A DNA stretch of 64,000 nucleotides from Roseiarcus sp963759955. Its GTDB lineage: Bacteria > Pseudomonadota > Alphaproteobacteria > Rhizobiales > Beijerinckiaceae. Both the position numbers and the translations under genes were made by a program. The notes below the pieces were generated by a model. That model saw only the letters and a list, made by a program, of their open reading frames with translations. It did no database searches and was not told where the DNA came from. Below are positions 1 to 9,838 of the stretch, piece after piece. The stretch's first letter is position 1. Each line of letters starts with the position of its first letter. The stretch lies in assembly GCA_963759955.1 (NCBI GenBank), contig CAVXCA010000065.1:62001-126000 (forward strand), given 5' to 3'.

Positions 1-815
<815 letters not shown>

Positions 816-851
816 CGGAAGCGCCGGCCGATTCACCTTGGAGACGCGGCC

Positions 852-1511
852 ATGCCCTTTCTCGATCGCACGGACGCCGGCCGGCAGCTGGCGCGAGCCC
901 TGGCTTCGTACAAGGATCGCAACCCGATCGTGCTCGCTCTGCCCCGCGGCGGCGTGCCGATCGGAGCCGAGATCGCGGCGGCGCTCAAGGCGCCGCTCGA
1001 CATCGTTCTGGTGCGCAAGATCGGCGCGCCCTACCAGCCTGAACTGGCGATGGGCGCGGTGGTGGACGGCGGCGAACCGATCGTCGCGCGCAACGAAGAA
1101 GTCATCGACGCGATGGGGGTCAGCGAACGCGAATTCAAGGCGGCGTGCGCGCGCGAGCTCATCGAGATCGAGCGCCGCCGGCAGCGCTTCCTAGGAGAAA
1201 GACGGCGCGTCGAAATCGCCGGGCGCATCGCGATCGTCACCGACGACGGCATCGCGACCGGAGCGACCGCTCGGGCCGCGCTGCGCGCGATCCGCAAGCG
1301 CGGTCCCAAGGAGCTCGTGCTCGCCATCCCCGTCGCTGCGAGCGACACGATCGAAGCGCTGCAAAGCGAGGTCGACGCGCTGGTTTGTCTCGAGGCGCCG
1401 CGACGCTTCGGCGCCGTCGGCTCGTTCTACGCCGATTTCCGCCAGGTGGCGGACGAGGAAGTCAGCGCGATCCTCGCCCGCTTCCCCGTCCCGGCGCCGG
1501 TAAAGAGCTAG
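852..1511 (+). CDS. Phosphoribosyltransferase of the COG1926 type
   Basis: A 219-residue protein of the type I PRTase fold. The PRPP-binding signature is seen as VTDDGIATGATARAAL near residue 130, and the N terminus carries PRGGVPIGAEIA, typical of the predicted phosphoribosyltransferases of COG1926. The substrate base is not known for this family. The ATG follows a GGAGACGCGGCC leader. It starts 36 bp after groEL on the same strand, so the two are probably co-transcribed. Members of this family often sit in stress or dormancy clusters beside chaperones and universal stress proteins, which fits here, but no reaction can be assigned from sequence. Confidence 0.85.
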   Translation: MPFLDRTDAGRQLARALASYKDRNPIVLALPRGGVPIGAEIAAALKAPLDIVLVRKIGAPYQPELAMGAVVDGGEPIVARNEEVIDAMGVSEREFKAACARELIEIERRRQRFLGERRRVEIAGRIAIVTDDGIATGATARAALRAIRKRGPKELVLAIPVAASDTIEALQSEVDALVCLEAPRRFGAVGSFYADFRQVADEEVSAILARFPVPAPVKS

Positions 1512-1652
1512 CGGCTCAACGCGGTCCCGATTATGGGACGCCCTGCCGACGCGATGACATCGCTTTCCTATATGAGATACAAAGGGCGGCGATCGACGGG
1601 GCCACCTTGCCGTGCGTCGAGAGACGAGCGAAGCCGAATCGAGGAGTGCGCT

Positions 1653-2771
1653 ATGCGCTGGTCGCTGACGGTAGGCCGCTTCGGCGGAACGGCCGTGAAG
1701 ATCCACGTCACCTTCCTGCTGCTGCTCGCCTGGATCGGCTTCAGCGCGTGGCAGCAACAGGGCGCGGCGGCCGCCCGCGACAGCATCGTCTTCATCGTGC
1801 TGATCTTCGCTTGCGTCCTGCTGCATGAATTCGGCCATATCCTCACGGCGCGCCATTACGGCATCGCGACCCCCGAAGTCACCCTGCTGCCGATCGGCGG
1901 GGTGGCGAGCATGCAGAGGCTGCCCGAGAACCCCGCGCAGGAGCTCGCCGTCGCGATCGCCGGGCCGCTGGTCAATTTCTTCATCGCCATCGTCCTGCTC
2001 CTGATCGTCGGCGGCATCAGCTCCGCCGACTTCGCGCAGCTCGACGACCCCCGGGTTTCGCTTCTCGCGCGGCTCGCCGCGGCCAACGTCTTTCTCGCCG
2101 TCTTCAATCTCGTCCCCGCCTTTCCGATGGACGGCGGCCGTGTGCTGCGGGCGTTGCTGGCGATGAGGCTGGGCCGGCCGAGAGCGACGCAGATTGCCGC
2201 GACGATCGGACAGGCGTTCGCGTTCGCCCTCGGCTTTCTCGGTCTGTTCGGCAACCCCCTGCTCATCTTCATCGCGATTTTCGTCTACATCGCCGCGACG
2301 GGCGAGGCCCAGATGACCGCCGTTCACGAATCGGCGCGGGGCCTCAGCGTCGCCGAGGCGATGGAGACGAGCTTCGCCTCGGTGCCGGCGGACGCCAAAC
2401 TCTCCGACGCCGTCGAAACGCTGCTCGCCACCGCGCAGCACGAATTTCCGGTCGTCGACGCCTTCGGCAAGCCGATCGGCCTGATGATGCGCAACGACAT
2501 CCTCGCGGCGCTGAAAGACCATGATCGCGAAGCGGCGGTCGCCGGTTTCATGCGCGCGCCGATCGAGACCTTGCGCGCGACAACGCCGCTCGAAGCGGCG
2601 ATCGATCGCTTCTACCAGCAGGACGTATCCGGCCTTTGCGTCGTCGATCGCGACGGAGTCCTCGTCGGCGTGCTGACGCGCCAGAACCTTGGGGAAATGA
2701 TGATGATCAGGTCGATGCGCCCGGACTGGCGTTTCGAGCGCTCGCGCGCCTCGAGCGTCGCCGCCGACTGA
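1653..2771 (+). CDS. Site-2 protease family (M50) membrane metalloprotease with CBS domains
   Basis: A 372-residue multi-pass membrane zinc protease. The catalytic HEFGH motif lies at about residues 58-62 inside a hydrophobic helix, and the second zinc-site motif appears as AFPMDGGRVLRAL. The C-terminal ~130 residues form a CBS pair (AMETSFASVPADAKLSDAVETL, then the second repeat ending VVDRDGVLVGVLTRQNL), which usually senses adenylates. I chose ATG 1653 because GAGGAG lies 6 bp upstream and the protein then starts directly with VGRFGGTAVKIHVTFLLL; an in-frame upstream start at 1533 would add a non-conserved extension. The substrate is unknown; regulated intramembrane proteolysis is the expected role. 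Confidence 0.88.
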   Translation: MRWSLTVGRFGGTAVKIHVTFLLLLAWIGFSAWQQQGAAAARDSIVFIVLIFACVLLHEFGHILTARHYGIATPEVTLLPIGGVASMQRLPENPAQELAVAIAGPLVNFFIAIVLLLIVGGISSADFAQLDDPRVSLLARLAAANVFLAVFNLVPAFPMDGGRVLRALLAMRLGRPRATQIAATIGQAFAFALGFLGLFGNPLLIFIAIFVYIAATGEAQMTAVHESARGLSVAEAMETSFASVPADAKLSDAVETLLATAQHEFPVVDAFGKPIGLMMRNDILAALKDHDREAAVAGFMRAPIETLRATTPLEAAIDRFYQQDVSGLCVVDRDGVLVGVLTRQNLGEMMMIRSMRPDWRFERSRASSVAAD

Positions 2772-2933
2772 AGCGGCGTCGACGCGTGTGGGATTAGTCG
2801 TATACTGAGATTCGGTTGGCGCGCCCTGTCGAAAAGCGATCCTTCGCCGTCTTGGCCGAGCTTGTCCCGGCCATGACGGGGTTAGCGGCTTATCTTAGCG
2901 CGGGGATTGGGGCCGGGCGCAGGGGGCAATCGC

Positions 2934-3782
2934 ATGATGAGGCGCGTCACGACGGCGGCGCTGGCTTTGCTCGGCGCAGCGATGATCGCCACGGCCGCGG
3001 CGCCGATTCCGACACGCTCGGCCGAGCCGGGCGTGCCGATCCTGCTCTACCATCGTTTTTCTCCCAGCGTTCCCGGATCGACGACGGTGACGACGCCGGC
3101 GTTCGAGGAGCAGCTCGGCTGGCTCGCCGAGCATCATTACACGGTCGCGCGGCTGGCCTCGGTCGTCGCCGCGATGCGCAGCGGCGCCCCTCTCGATCCG
3201 CAGACCGTCGCCATCACCGTCGACGACGGACGGCGATCGCAATACACCGAGATGTACCCGATCGTGCTGCGCTACAAGGTTCCCGTCACGCTGTTCGTCT
3301 ATACCGACGCCGTCAGTTACGAGCCCGACGCCCTCACCTGGGACGAGATCGAGGAGATGGTGAAATCCGGCCTCGTCGACGTGCAATCGCACACCTGCTC
3401 GCACCCCGATTTCGACAAGGAGCGGGCGCGTCGAAGGGCACTCGACTATGAGGCGTTCGTTGCCGAGGAACTCGCGCAGTCCAAGAAGACGCTCGAAGAG
3501 CGCCTGAAGAGGTCGGTCGAATTTTTGGCGTGGCCTTATGGAATTTTCGACCGCGATCTCGAACGCGCCGCCGCCGCGGCCGGCTACAGCGCGGCGTTCG
3601 CCGTCCAAGACCGTCCAGCTCGCGCCGACGGCGACTTGTTCGCCGTGCCGCGCATCACGGTCTCCGACGCGGATCGCGGCGAGAGGTTCGAGCGGCTGCT
3701 GCACGAGGGCGCCCCCGCTCGCGTCGCCTCGATCGATCCGCTCGCGTCCTGCCAAGCCCACGGCGCGCCGCCGGCGCCCTGA
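2934..3782 (+). CDS. Polysaccharide deacetylase family protein (NodB homology), exported
   Basis: A 282-residue carbohydrate esterase family 4 protein that would remove acetyl groups from an envelope glycan. The first ~25 residues (MMRRVTTAALALLGAAM...) form a Sec signal. NodB motifs are visible: ITVDDG (catalytic/metal aspartates) and SHTCSH (the two metal histidines), then a WPYG segment. ATG 2934 has AGGGGG 7 bp upstream; a TTG at 2907 is in frame but would bury the signal peptide. The gene is convergent with the PRPP synthetase gene, with only 5 bp between stop codons. The actual glycan substrate cannot be read from sequence. Confidence 0.87.
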   Translation: MMRRVTTAALALLGAAMIATAAAPIPTRSAEPGVPILLYHRFSPSVPGSTTVTTPAFEEQLGWLAEHHYTVARLASVVAAMRSGAPLDPQTVAITVDDGRRSQYTEMYPIVLRYKVPVTLFVYTDAVSYEPDALTWDEIEEMVKSGLVDVQSHTCSHPDFDKERARRRALDYEAFVAEELAQSKKTLEERLKRSVEFLAWPYGIFDRDLERAAAAAGYSAAFAVQDRPARADGDLFAVPRITVSDADRGERFERLLHEGAPARVASIDPLASCQAHGAPPAP

Positions 3783-3787
3783 GCTCT

Positions 3788-5311
3788 TCAGGCCTTGAAC
3801 GCGAAGTCGTGCTCCAAGAGCTCGTTGATCGAGCCGCCGCTATGGCAGCATTGAATCGCGCCCGCGATCAGTTCCCCCGCCCTCACGATCCGAAGCCGGC
3901 CGCGATGGGCCTCTGTTTCAGCCAGGTCCGACAGGGCGACGCAATCGGTGACCCAGATCTCATCGATCGAGGCGTCGCGCATCAGCTCCGGCGCGCCACC
4001 GACGAACAGGCCGTGCGTCGCCACGGCGACGACCTCGCTCGCCCCGTTGCGCCGGCACGCGGCCGCCGCGCGCGTCATCGTGCCGCCGGTCGAGATCATG
4101 TCGTCGAGGATGATCGCCGTCCGGCCGACGACGTCGCCGGCGAAGAGATCGCCGGTGACGATCCCCATGGAGCGGGTTTTGTCGACGAACGCCTTGGCGA
4201 CAGGCATCGCGAGCACGCTTTCGAGCTTGGCGCGGAACAGCTCGGCGCGTTTCTCGCCGCCCGGATCGGGCGCCACCACCGCGACCTGGCGGCCCTTCAG
4301 CCGCGCGGCCAAGGCGTGGGTGAACAGCGCGTCGGTGTCCAGATGTTCGGTTCGGCAGCGGAACGCGTTCTGGAACGCGGCGAGGTTGTGAGCGGTCACC
4401 GTGATCACGCAGTCGACGCCGACCGCCTCGAACATCTGTGCAACATAGCGCGTGACGACGGGGTCGCGCGGCTTGGTCTGGCGCTCCTTGCGCGCATAGC
4501 AAAGATAGGGCGCGACGACCGTCACGGATCGCGCCGCCGACTGCTTGAGCGCGCCGACGAAGAACAGCAGTTTGCAAAGCTTGTCGTTGACGCTTCGCCC
4601 GGGAGACGTCGTCAGGTCGGCGAAGACGTAGACGTCGCGATTGCGCACGCCAACCGCCGGCCGGATCTTGTGCTCGCCGTCTTCGAAATCGCGCTCTTCA
4701 TACGGCGCGACGTCGACGCCCATCCGCGCCGCGACGCTCTTGGCGAGCGCGTGCGCGTTCGCCAGCGAGAACAGGACGGGAGCGGACGGGCCGCTCGCCG
4801 CGCTCGGTCGATGCGCGAGGGCGCCGGATTTCAAACGCAGCTCGCAGCCGCCGAAGATTCCGCAAAGTCGTCCTTCCGCGTCGGCCATCGGGGCGGCGAG
4901 CAAATCCACCGCCATCGCGCCCTCGCCGACGCCTTCCACGACGAATTCCGCGAGCACCGGTTCGCCCGCCTTGATGACGGCGTCGAACAAGCGGCGCAGA
5001 CGCGCCGCCTGACGTGGATTGGGCGCGGCGGCCAGCGTGTCGCCCGCCTCGGCGCTGCCCAGCACGCTCTCGAGCCTTGGGCAGGGCCGCTCGAGGACGT
5101 AGTCGTTCTCGCCGTCACTGCGCGCGAACCAAAACGCATCAGAGGGAATGGCGCCGCGCGCGAACGGCGGCCGCGGCGCAACCCGCTCGTCGCGCAGCGC
5201 TTCCCACTGCGCGAGCAGCTCGGACAACCGCGCCTGCGGCGGCCGCGGCGCGAAATCGAGCCGATCGAACAGGCGCCGCAAGGGCGGATCGTCGACAGCC
5301 ATCGTCGTCAT
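3788..5311 (-). CDS. Ribose-phosphate pyrophosphokinase (PRPP synthetase) with N-terminal PAS-like domain
   Basis: A 507-residue protein, about 190 longer than ordinary PRPP synthetases. The C-terminal ~310 residues carry the family motifs: RDFEDGEHKIRP, the flexible loop YARKERQTKPRDPV, and the PRPP-binding DDMISTGGTM. It should make PRPP from ribose 5-phosphate and ATP. The N-terminal ~190 residues resemble a PAS_5-type domain (FWFARSDGENDYVLERP followed by a predicted beta-rich region ending GIFGGCELRL). The start at 5311 is supported by GGAGGAGG 4-5 bp upstream. Its ATG overlaps the polX stop codon (ATGA), so translation is probably coupled. The usual catalytic VDLHA is replaced by VTAHN, so activity should be tested. 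The domain fusion is unusual. Confidence 0.85.
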   Translation of the reverse strand: MTTMAVDDPPLRRLFDRLDFAPRPPQARLSELLAQWEALRDERVAPRPPFARGAIPSDAFWFARSDGENDYVLERPCPRLESVLGSAEAGDTLAAAPNPRQAARLRRLFDAVIKAGEPVLAEFVVEGVGEGAMAVDLLAAPMADAEGRLCGIFGGCELRLKSGALAHRPSAASGPSAPVLFSLANAHALAKSVAARMGVDVAPYEERDFEDGEHKIRPAVGVRNRDVYVFADLTTSPGRSVNDKLCKLLFFVGALKQSAARSVTVVAPYLCYARKERQTKPRDPVVTRYVAQMFEAVGVDCVITVTAHNLAAFQNAFRCRTEHLDTDALFTHALAARLKGRQVAVVAPDPGGEKRAELFRAKLESVLAMPVAKAFVDKTRSMGIVTGDLFAGDVVGRTAIILDDMISTGGTMTRAAAACRRNGASEVVAVATHGLFVGGAPELMRDASIDEIWVTDCVALSDLAETEAHRGRLRIVRAGELIAGAIQCCHSGGSINELLEHDFAFKA

Positions 5312-7095
5312 TTTGCCTCCTCCGCTCGCCGTTCGCGCGCCGCTCGCAGCAGCGCCTTCAAGTCCCCGATTGAGCGCGTGTTGACGATGTCGCCAGCCTC
5401 GAGCCAGCCGCGCCGCGCGCAATCGATCCCGAACGGCAAATTGCCGAGATCGCCGACGCGGTGCGCGTCGGTCCCCAAGCTGAGCTTGACGCCCTCGGCC
5501 TTCGCCATCCGGCAATGCGCGTCGCCGAGATCGAGCCGGCTGGGCTGGGCGTTGATTTCCAGGAAACAACCGCGCGCCCGCGCGGCGCGCATGATGCGCG
5601 GCATGTCGACGTCGTAGGGGTCGCGTTCGAGCAGCAGCCGCCCGGTCGGATGGGCGAGAATCGTCACGTAGGGGTTTTCGAGCGCGCGCAAGATCCGCTC
5701 GGTCTGCTTGTCGCGCGGCAGAGCGAAATCGGAGTGGATTGCCGCCACGACGAGATCGAGCCGCTTCAGCGCTTCGTCGGGAAGGTCGAGCGTTCCGTCC
5801 TTGAGGATGTCGACTTCGATCCCCTTGAGGATCGTGAACCCGCGCATTTGCGCATTCAGCTTGTCGATGGCCTCCCCCTGCTGGCGAAGGCGTTCGGGGT
5901 CGAGCCCGTGCGCGACGGTCAGCCGGCGCGAATGATCGGTGATCGCGATATATTCGAGGCCGCGCTCGCGCGCCGCGCGCGCCATCTCCGCCAGCGTATT
6001 CATGCCGTCGCTGGCGTCGGTGTGAGCGTGGAGGTCGCCCTTGACGTCGGCGAGGCTCACCAGCTTGGGCAGCTCGCGGCGCGCCGCGGCTTCGATCTCG
6101 CCGCTGTCCTCGCGCAGTTCCGGTTCGATATAGGCGAGGCCGAGCGCCGCGTAGACCGAGGCCTCGGTCTCGCCCGCGATCGACTGCGCGCCCCGGAAGA
6201 CGCCGTATTCGTTGATCTTCAGCCCGCGCTCCTGCGCCATGCGGCGCAATGCGATGTTGTGCGCCTTGCTGCCGGTGAAATAGAGCAGCGCCGCGCCGTA
6301 GCTCGCCGGCGCCACGGCGCGCAGATCGACCTGGACGCCGCTCTTGAGAACCAGGCTCGCGCGCGTCGGGCCGGCGGCGAGGATGTTGGCGGCCTCGGGC
6401 ATCGCGGTGAAACGCTCGACGACCTCGGCCGGCGAGCGCGAGGCGGCGACGAAGTCGAGGTCGCCGACGGTGTCCCGTCTGCGGCGATAGCTGCCGGCGG
6501 CTTCGATCCTTTCCACCGCCCCGAGGTCGCGAAGATTGGCGAGCACGGCGGCCACATAAGGCTCGACGCTCGCTAATCTGTAGCGCGTCGGGCGCTGAAG
6601 GTCGGCGCTCAGACGCTCTAACAGCGCCTGTTCGCTCTTGGCGCCGAAACCGGGGAGAGAGCGCACGCGCCCTTCGCGACAGGCGGCCAGAACGTCTTGC
6701 AGCGTCTTCGGCTTCGGCTTCAGATCCTGGCAAAGGCGGACGGCGCGCTTGGGGCCGAGGCCGGGCAGATGCGTGAGCGCGAGGGCGAGCTTGGGCGCGC
6801 TCGGGCGCAACGCGTCGAGCTTGCTGAGATGGCCGCTGGAGACCATCTCGACGATCTGCGCGGCGAGATCTTCGCCGATGCCCGGCAGGTCGTCGGGATT
6901 GGCGCCGCGGGAAACCATTTCGGCGACCTCTTCGCCGAGGCTGCGCAGCGTGCGCGCGGCGTTGCGATAGGCGCGGACGCGGAACGGATTCTCACCCTCG
7001 ATCTCGAGAATGTCGGCCGTCTCGTCGAAGCCGCGGGCGATGTCTTCGTTGTGCGGCGCCGGGCGCGCGACGGCGGCGGCCCGACGCGCTGGCAT
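5308..7095 (-). CDS. polX: DNA polymerase/3'-5' exonuclease PolX with C-terminal PHP domain
   Basis: A ~595-residue family X polymerase of the bacterial type, expected to fill short gaps in base-excision repair. N-terminal helix-hairpin-helix segments (LPGIGEDLAAQIVEMV; LPGLGPKRAVRL; LPGFGAKSEQAL) are followed by the nucleotidyltransferase palm with GSYRRRRDTVGDLDF and QVDLRAV, then the PHP phosphoesterase domain starting DLHAHTDASDGMN with ITDHS, HSDF, HPTGR and LGTDAH metal motifs. ATG 7095 has GGGAGCGGGG upstream; an ATG at 7137 is also open and would add 14 residues. The stop overlaps the PRPP-synthetase start by 4 bp. Confidence 0.92.
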   Translation of the reverse strand: MPARRAAAVARPAPHNEDIARGFDETADILEIEGENPFRVRAYRNAARTLRSLGEEVAEMVSRGANPDDLPGIGEDLAAQIVEMVSSGHLSKLDALRPSAPKLALALTHLPGLGPKRAVRLCQDLKPKPKTLQDVLAACREGRVRSLPGFGAKSEQALLERLSADLQRPTRYRLASVEPYVAAVLANLRDLGAVERIEAAGSYRRRRDTVGDLDFVAASRSPAEVVERFTAMPEAANILAAGPTRASLVLKSGVQVDLRAVAPASYGAALLYFTGSKAHNIALRRMAQERGLKINEYGVFRGAQSIAGETEASVYAALGLAYIEPELREDSGEIEAAARRELPKLVSLADVKGDLHAHTDASDGMNTLAEMARAARERGLEYIAITDHSRRLTVAHGLDPERLRQQGEAIDKLNAQMRGFTILKGIEVDILKDGTLDLPDEALKRLDLVVAAIHSDFALPRDKQTERILRALENPYVTILAHPTGRLLLERDPYDVDMPRIMRAARARGCFLEINAQPSRLDLGDAHCRMAKAEGVKLSLGTDAHRVGDLGNLPFGIDCARRGWLEAGDIVNTRSIGDLKALLRAARERRAEEAK

Positions 7096-7341
7096 CGTCC
7101 CCGCTCCCTTCGCCGACGATCTGCGTCTTGCGCCCATTCCCGCCTCGCCCGGTCGATGGTCGCCGCCGCGGCGAACTTATTCGATTTTCAGCGCTTCGCC
7201 TCGGCCCGTATGAACAAACTCCGCAGATTAGCGCGATATTGTGTCGGGCGGCTCGGCGGCCGTCCTTGCGCCCGATCAAAATTTCTTCAGCCGGCGCGCG
7301 CCGGTTTTGACGAACGAGGCGAATCGGCGTCCCCTGGCGCG

Positions 7342-8196
7342 ATGGCGCCGACCCTGCTCACCATCCAATCCCATGTCGTCTACGGCCATGTCGGCAATTC
7401 GGCCGCGGTCTTTCCGTTGCAGCGGCTCGGCTGCGAGGTCTGGCCGATCCACACCGTGCAATTTTCCAGTCACACCGGCTATCCCGGCTGGCGCGGCCGG
7501 GCGTTCGACGCCGCGCTGATCGACGACTGCGTCGCCGGCATCGCAGCGATCGGCGCGCTCGCTCGCTGCGACGGCGTCGTCTCCGGCTATCTCGGCAAGG
7601 CGGAAATCGGCGAGGCGGCGCTGCGCGCCTACGCCTCGGTCAAGGCGGCGAACCCGCGCGCGGCCTACGCCTGCGATCCGGTGATCGGCGACGAGGGACG
7701 CGGCGTCTACGTCGACGACGGCGTCGCCGCGTTCCTCGGCGCGCGCGCCCTGCCCGCCGCCACCGTGCTGACGCCCAACGCGTTCGAATTGGCGCTCCTC
7801 GCCGAGCGCCCGGTCGGCGACGTCGCGCAAGCCCGCGCGGCGCTCGCGGTTCTGCGCGCGCGCGGTCCGCAAGTCATCCTCGTCACCTCGCTCAGGCTCG
7901 CCGACACGCCCGCCGACGCGATCGAAATGATCGCTTGCGAAGGCGACGAACTCTGGCGCCTTCGCACGCCGAAACTCCCCATCGCGGTCAACGGCGCGGG
8001 CGATCTCGTCGCCGCGCTGTTCTTCTTCCACTGGCTGAGCTCGGGCTCGGCGGCGGAAGCGCTCGCCGCCGCCGCCTCGAGCGTCTACGGCGTCGTCGCC
8101 GCGACCGCCGCGGCGGGCGCCCGCGAATTGGAGATTATTGCCGCGCAGGACGAATTCGTGCGGCCGACGCGGCGCTTCCGGCCGGAGCCGTGCTGA
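7342..8196 (+). CDS. pdxY: Pyridoxal kinase
   Basis: A 284-residue ribokinase-superfamily enzyme that phosphorylates pyridoxal (and related vitamers) in the B6 salvage pathway. The N terminus reads LLTIQSHVVYGHVGNSAAVF, characteristic of PdxY/PdxK, with PIHTVQFSSHTGY for substrate contacts, YACDPVIGDEG, and the ATP-site/anion hole AVNGAGDLVAALFF with its catalytic Asp. I placed the start at ATG 7342 (MAPTLLTIQ) because homology begins there; the frame is open far upstream but that stretch overlaps polX in antisense and is not protein-like. Convergent with the GlcG-like gene, with a hairpin between. Confidence 0.93.
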   Translation: MAPTLLTIQSHVVYGHVGNSAAVFPLQRLGCEVWPIHTVQFSSHTGYPGWRGRAFDAALIDDCVAGIAAIGALARCDGVVSGYLGKAEIGEAALRAYASVKAANPRAAYACDPVIGDEGRGVYVDDGVAAFLGARALPAATVLTPNAFELALLAERPVGDVAQARAALAVLRARGPQVILVTSLRLADTPADAIEMIACEGDELWRLRTPKLPIAVNGAGDLVAALFFFHWLSSGSAAEALAAAASSVYGVVAATAAAGARELEIIAAQDEFVRPTRRFRPEPC

Positions 8197-8201
8197 GGCG
8201 C

Positions 8202-8232
8202 CACCCCTTCTTCCCCCGGGGGAAAAGGGGTG
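8202..8232. terminator. Inverted repeat between convergent genes, probable bidirectional terminator
   Basis: The arms caccccttcttccccc and gggggaaaaggggtg pair over about 15 bp with one bulged base and almost no loop. It lies 6 bp after the pdxY stop and 7 bp before the stop of the convergent minus-strand gene, the expected place for a shared terminator. It also resembles the CCCTTCCCCC-type palindrome at 59801, so it may be a member of a dispersed repeat used as terminator. Confidence 0.5.
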
Positions 8233-8238
8233 CGCTCG

Positions 8239-8778
8239 CTACTTATTGATCGTCGCCGCGCCGGCGGTGCAGACGACCTCGTCTTGCGAGCCGGTTCCGC
8301 CGGAGCAGCCGATCGCGCCGATCAGCTTGCCGTCCTCGATCAAGGGAATGCCGCCGCGCGAGGCGATGACGCCGTCGAGGCTGAGCAGATATTTGAAATC
8401 CGCCTTCTGGACGCCGTCCTCGAACGCTTTCGTGGGCCGACGGTAATTCGCCGAAGCGCGCGCCTTGTGCTCGGCGACCGCGATCGAGGCGAGTTGCGCG
8501 CCGTCCATGCGCGCGAAAGCCACCAGGTTGGCGCCGGAGTCGACCACGGCGACATTCATCGCCCAACCGCGCTTGACGGCCTCGGCGATCGCCGCGTCGA
8601 TCGCGCTTTGCGCGCGCGTAAGTGCGATCGGCGCGCCGTAGGGCGTCGCGAACGGCATCTTCTCGGGAATGACGTCGAGCGGGTTGGCCGCAGGCGCGGC
8701 CGCTTGCTGCGCGCTCGCCGCGCCGGCGAGCGCGAGCGACGCAAGCAAAATCAATACGATTGCCGTCGGCTTTGTCAT
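8239..8778 (-). CDS. GlcG/HbpS family (DUF336) exported protein
   Basis: A 179-residue protein of the GlcG/HbpS-like heme-binding family. A Sec signal peptide (MTKPTAIVLILLASLALAG...ASAQ) predicts export to the periplasm. The mature part shows the family pattern: ALTRAQSAIDAAIAEAVKRGW, NVAVVDSGANLVAFARMDGA, ASRGGIPLIEDGKLIGAIGCSGGT and a C-terminal D-x-x-V-x-x-A-G segment. GGGGAGGAAGAG directly precedes ATG 8778, which decides against an ATG 15 codons upstream. The ligand is not known for most members; heme or small-molecule binding is suggested. Confidence 0.85.
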   Translation of the reverse strand: MTKPTAIVLILLASLALAGAASAQQAAAPAANPLDVIPEKMPFATPYGAPIALTRAQSAIDAAIAEAVKRGWAMNVAVVDSGANLVAFARMDGAQLASIAVAEHKARASANYRRPTKAFEDGVQKADFKYLLSLDGVIASRGGIPLIEDGKLIGAIGCSGGTGSQDEVVCTAGAATINK

Positions 8779-8938
8779 CTCTTCCTCCCCAACGCGGAGC
8801 GCCTTGCTCTTCGGCCTTCCCACGGGATCGATAATCGTCTAGGGCGCGGCCGGACGCAAAGGCGACGAGCGGCGCGTTCGCAACGGCGATTTCAATCCTT
8901 CGCGATCCGCTCTACAAGCGGGCGTCGAAGGAGCCCCC

Positions 8939-9838
8939 ATGCGCCGCCAGTTCCATACGCTCGACGTCTTCACCGACGCGCCGTTTGCCGGCAATCCGCT
9001 CGCGGTGGTGCTCGACGCCGAGGGGCTCGACGACGCGCGCATGCAGAGCATCGCGCGCGAGTTCAATCTTGCCGAGACGGTGTTCGTCGTCGCCCCGCGC
9101 GATCCCGTCAACACGGCGGCGCTACGCATCTTCACCCCTGCCCGCGAACTGCCTTTCGCCGGCCATCCGACGGTCGGCGCGGCGGCGCTGCTCGCGCATC
9201 TGCGCGCGCCGCAGCTGTTGGCGGCGCAGGATCTGCGCGTGGTTCTGGAAGAAAAGGTCGGCGAAGTCGTCTGCGTCGCGCGCCATCGCCGTGGCCAGGC
9301 GCTGGCTTCCTATTTCACCCTGCCTCGCCTGCCGCAACCGAGCGGAACGGCGCCGTCCGCGGCGGAAATCGCCGACCGTCTCGGCCTCGAGCCCGCGGAC
9401 ATCGGCTTCGGCGCGCATCGCCCGAGCGCTTACAGCGCCGGCGTCGATTTTCTGTTCGCGCCGATCGCCAGCGCCGCTGCGCTCGCCAAGGCGAACCCGG
9501 ACCGCGCGCGCTGGGGCGCGGACGGCGGGCCGGGCGTCTATCTCTATACGCGCGAGACGACGGGAGGCGCCGCCGCCTATCGCGCGCGCATGTTCGCCTC
9601 CGGCTGGGGCATCAGGGAAGACCCGGCGACCGGGGCCGCCGCCTCGGCGTTCGCCGGCGTCGTCATGGAATTCGACCGGCCCGCGGACGGCGACCATTCG
9701 ATCGTCATCGCGCAAGGCGTCGAGATGGGCCGACCGAGCGCGATCGCGCTCGGCTTCGAAGTGGAGCACGGCGCGCTCCGCTCGGCGACGATCGGCGGCT
9801 CGGCCGTGCTGATCGCCGAAGGGACGATCGATCTGTGA
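8939..9838 (+). CDS. PhzF family isomerase
   Basis: A 299-residue PhzF-fold protein (phenazine biosynthesis/diaminopimelate epimerase-like). Motifs visible include the N-terminal HTLDVFTDAPFAGNPLAVV, the active-site glutamate in FNLAETVFV, FAGHPTVGAAALL, and EDPATGAAASAFAG. These enzymes isomerise small acids, but there are no phenazine genes here, so the substrate is unknown. GAAGGAG precedes ATG 8939. The stop codon overlaps the GTG of the next gene (GTGA), so the pair is an operon. Confidence 0.9.
   Translation: MRRQFHTLDVFTDAPFAGNPLAVVLDAEGLDDARMQSIAREFNLAETVFVVAPRDPVNTAALRIFTPARELPFAGHPTVGAAALLAHLRAPQLLAAQDLRVVLEEKVGEVVCVARHRRGQALASYFTLPRLPQPSGTAPSAAEIADRLGLEPADIGFGAHRPSAYSAGVDFLFAPIASAAALAKANPDRARWGADGGPGVYLYTRETTGGAAAYRARMFASGWGIREDPATGAAASAFAGVVMEFDRPADGDHSIVIAQGVEMGRPSAIALGFEVEHGALRSATIGGSAVLIAEGTIDL

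Noticed and set aside
2840..2885. Hairpin-like cttgtcccggccatgacgggg upstream of the deacetylase
   Set aside because: Pairing is short and imperfect; it resembles common intergenic repeat debris (also near 11110 and 19463) but could not be defined as a repeat with confidence.
3530..5617. A 695-codon plus-strand frame over the PRPP synthetase gene
   Set aside because: It crosses the ends of three real genes and has composition-driven arginine-rich sequence without motifs.
5312..6733. N-terminal extension of the PRPP synthetase frame through polX
   Set aside because: The frame stays open upstream, but the translated part is a shadow of polX. A strong GGAGGAGG site at 5311 sets the real start.
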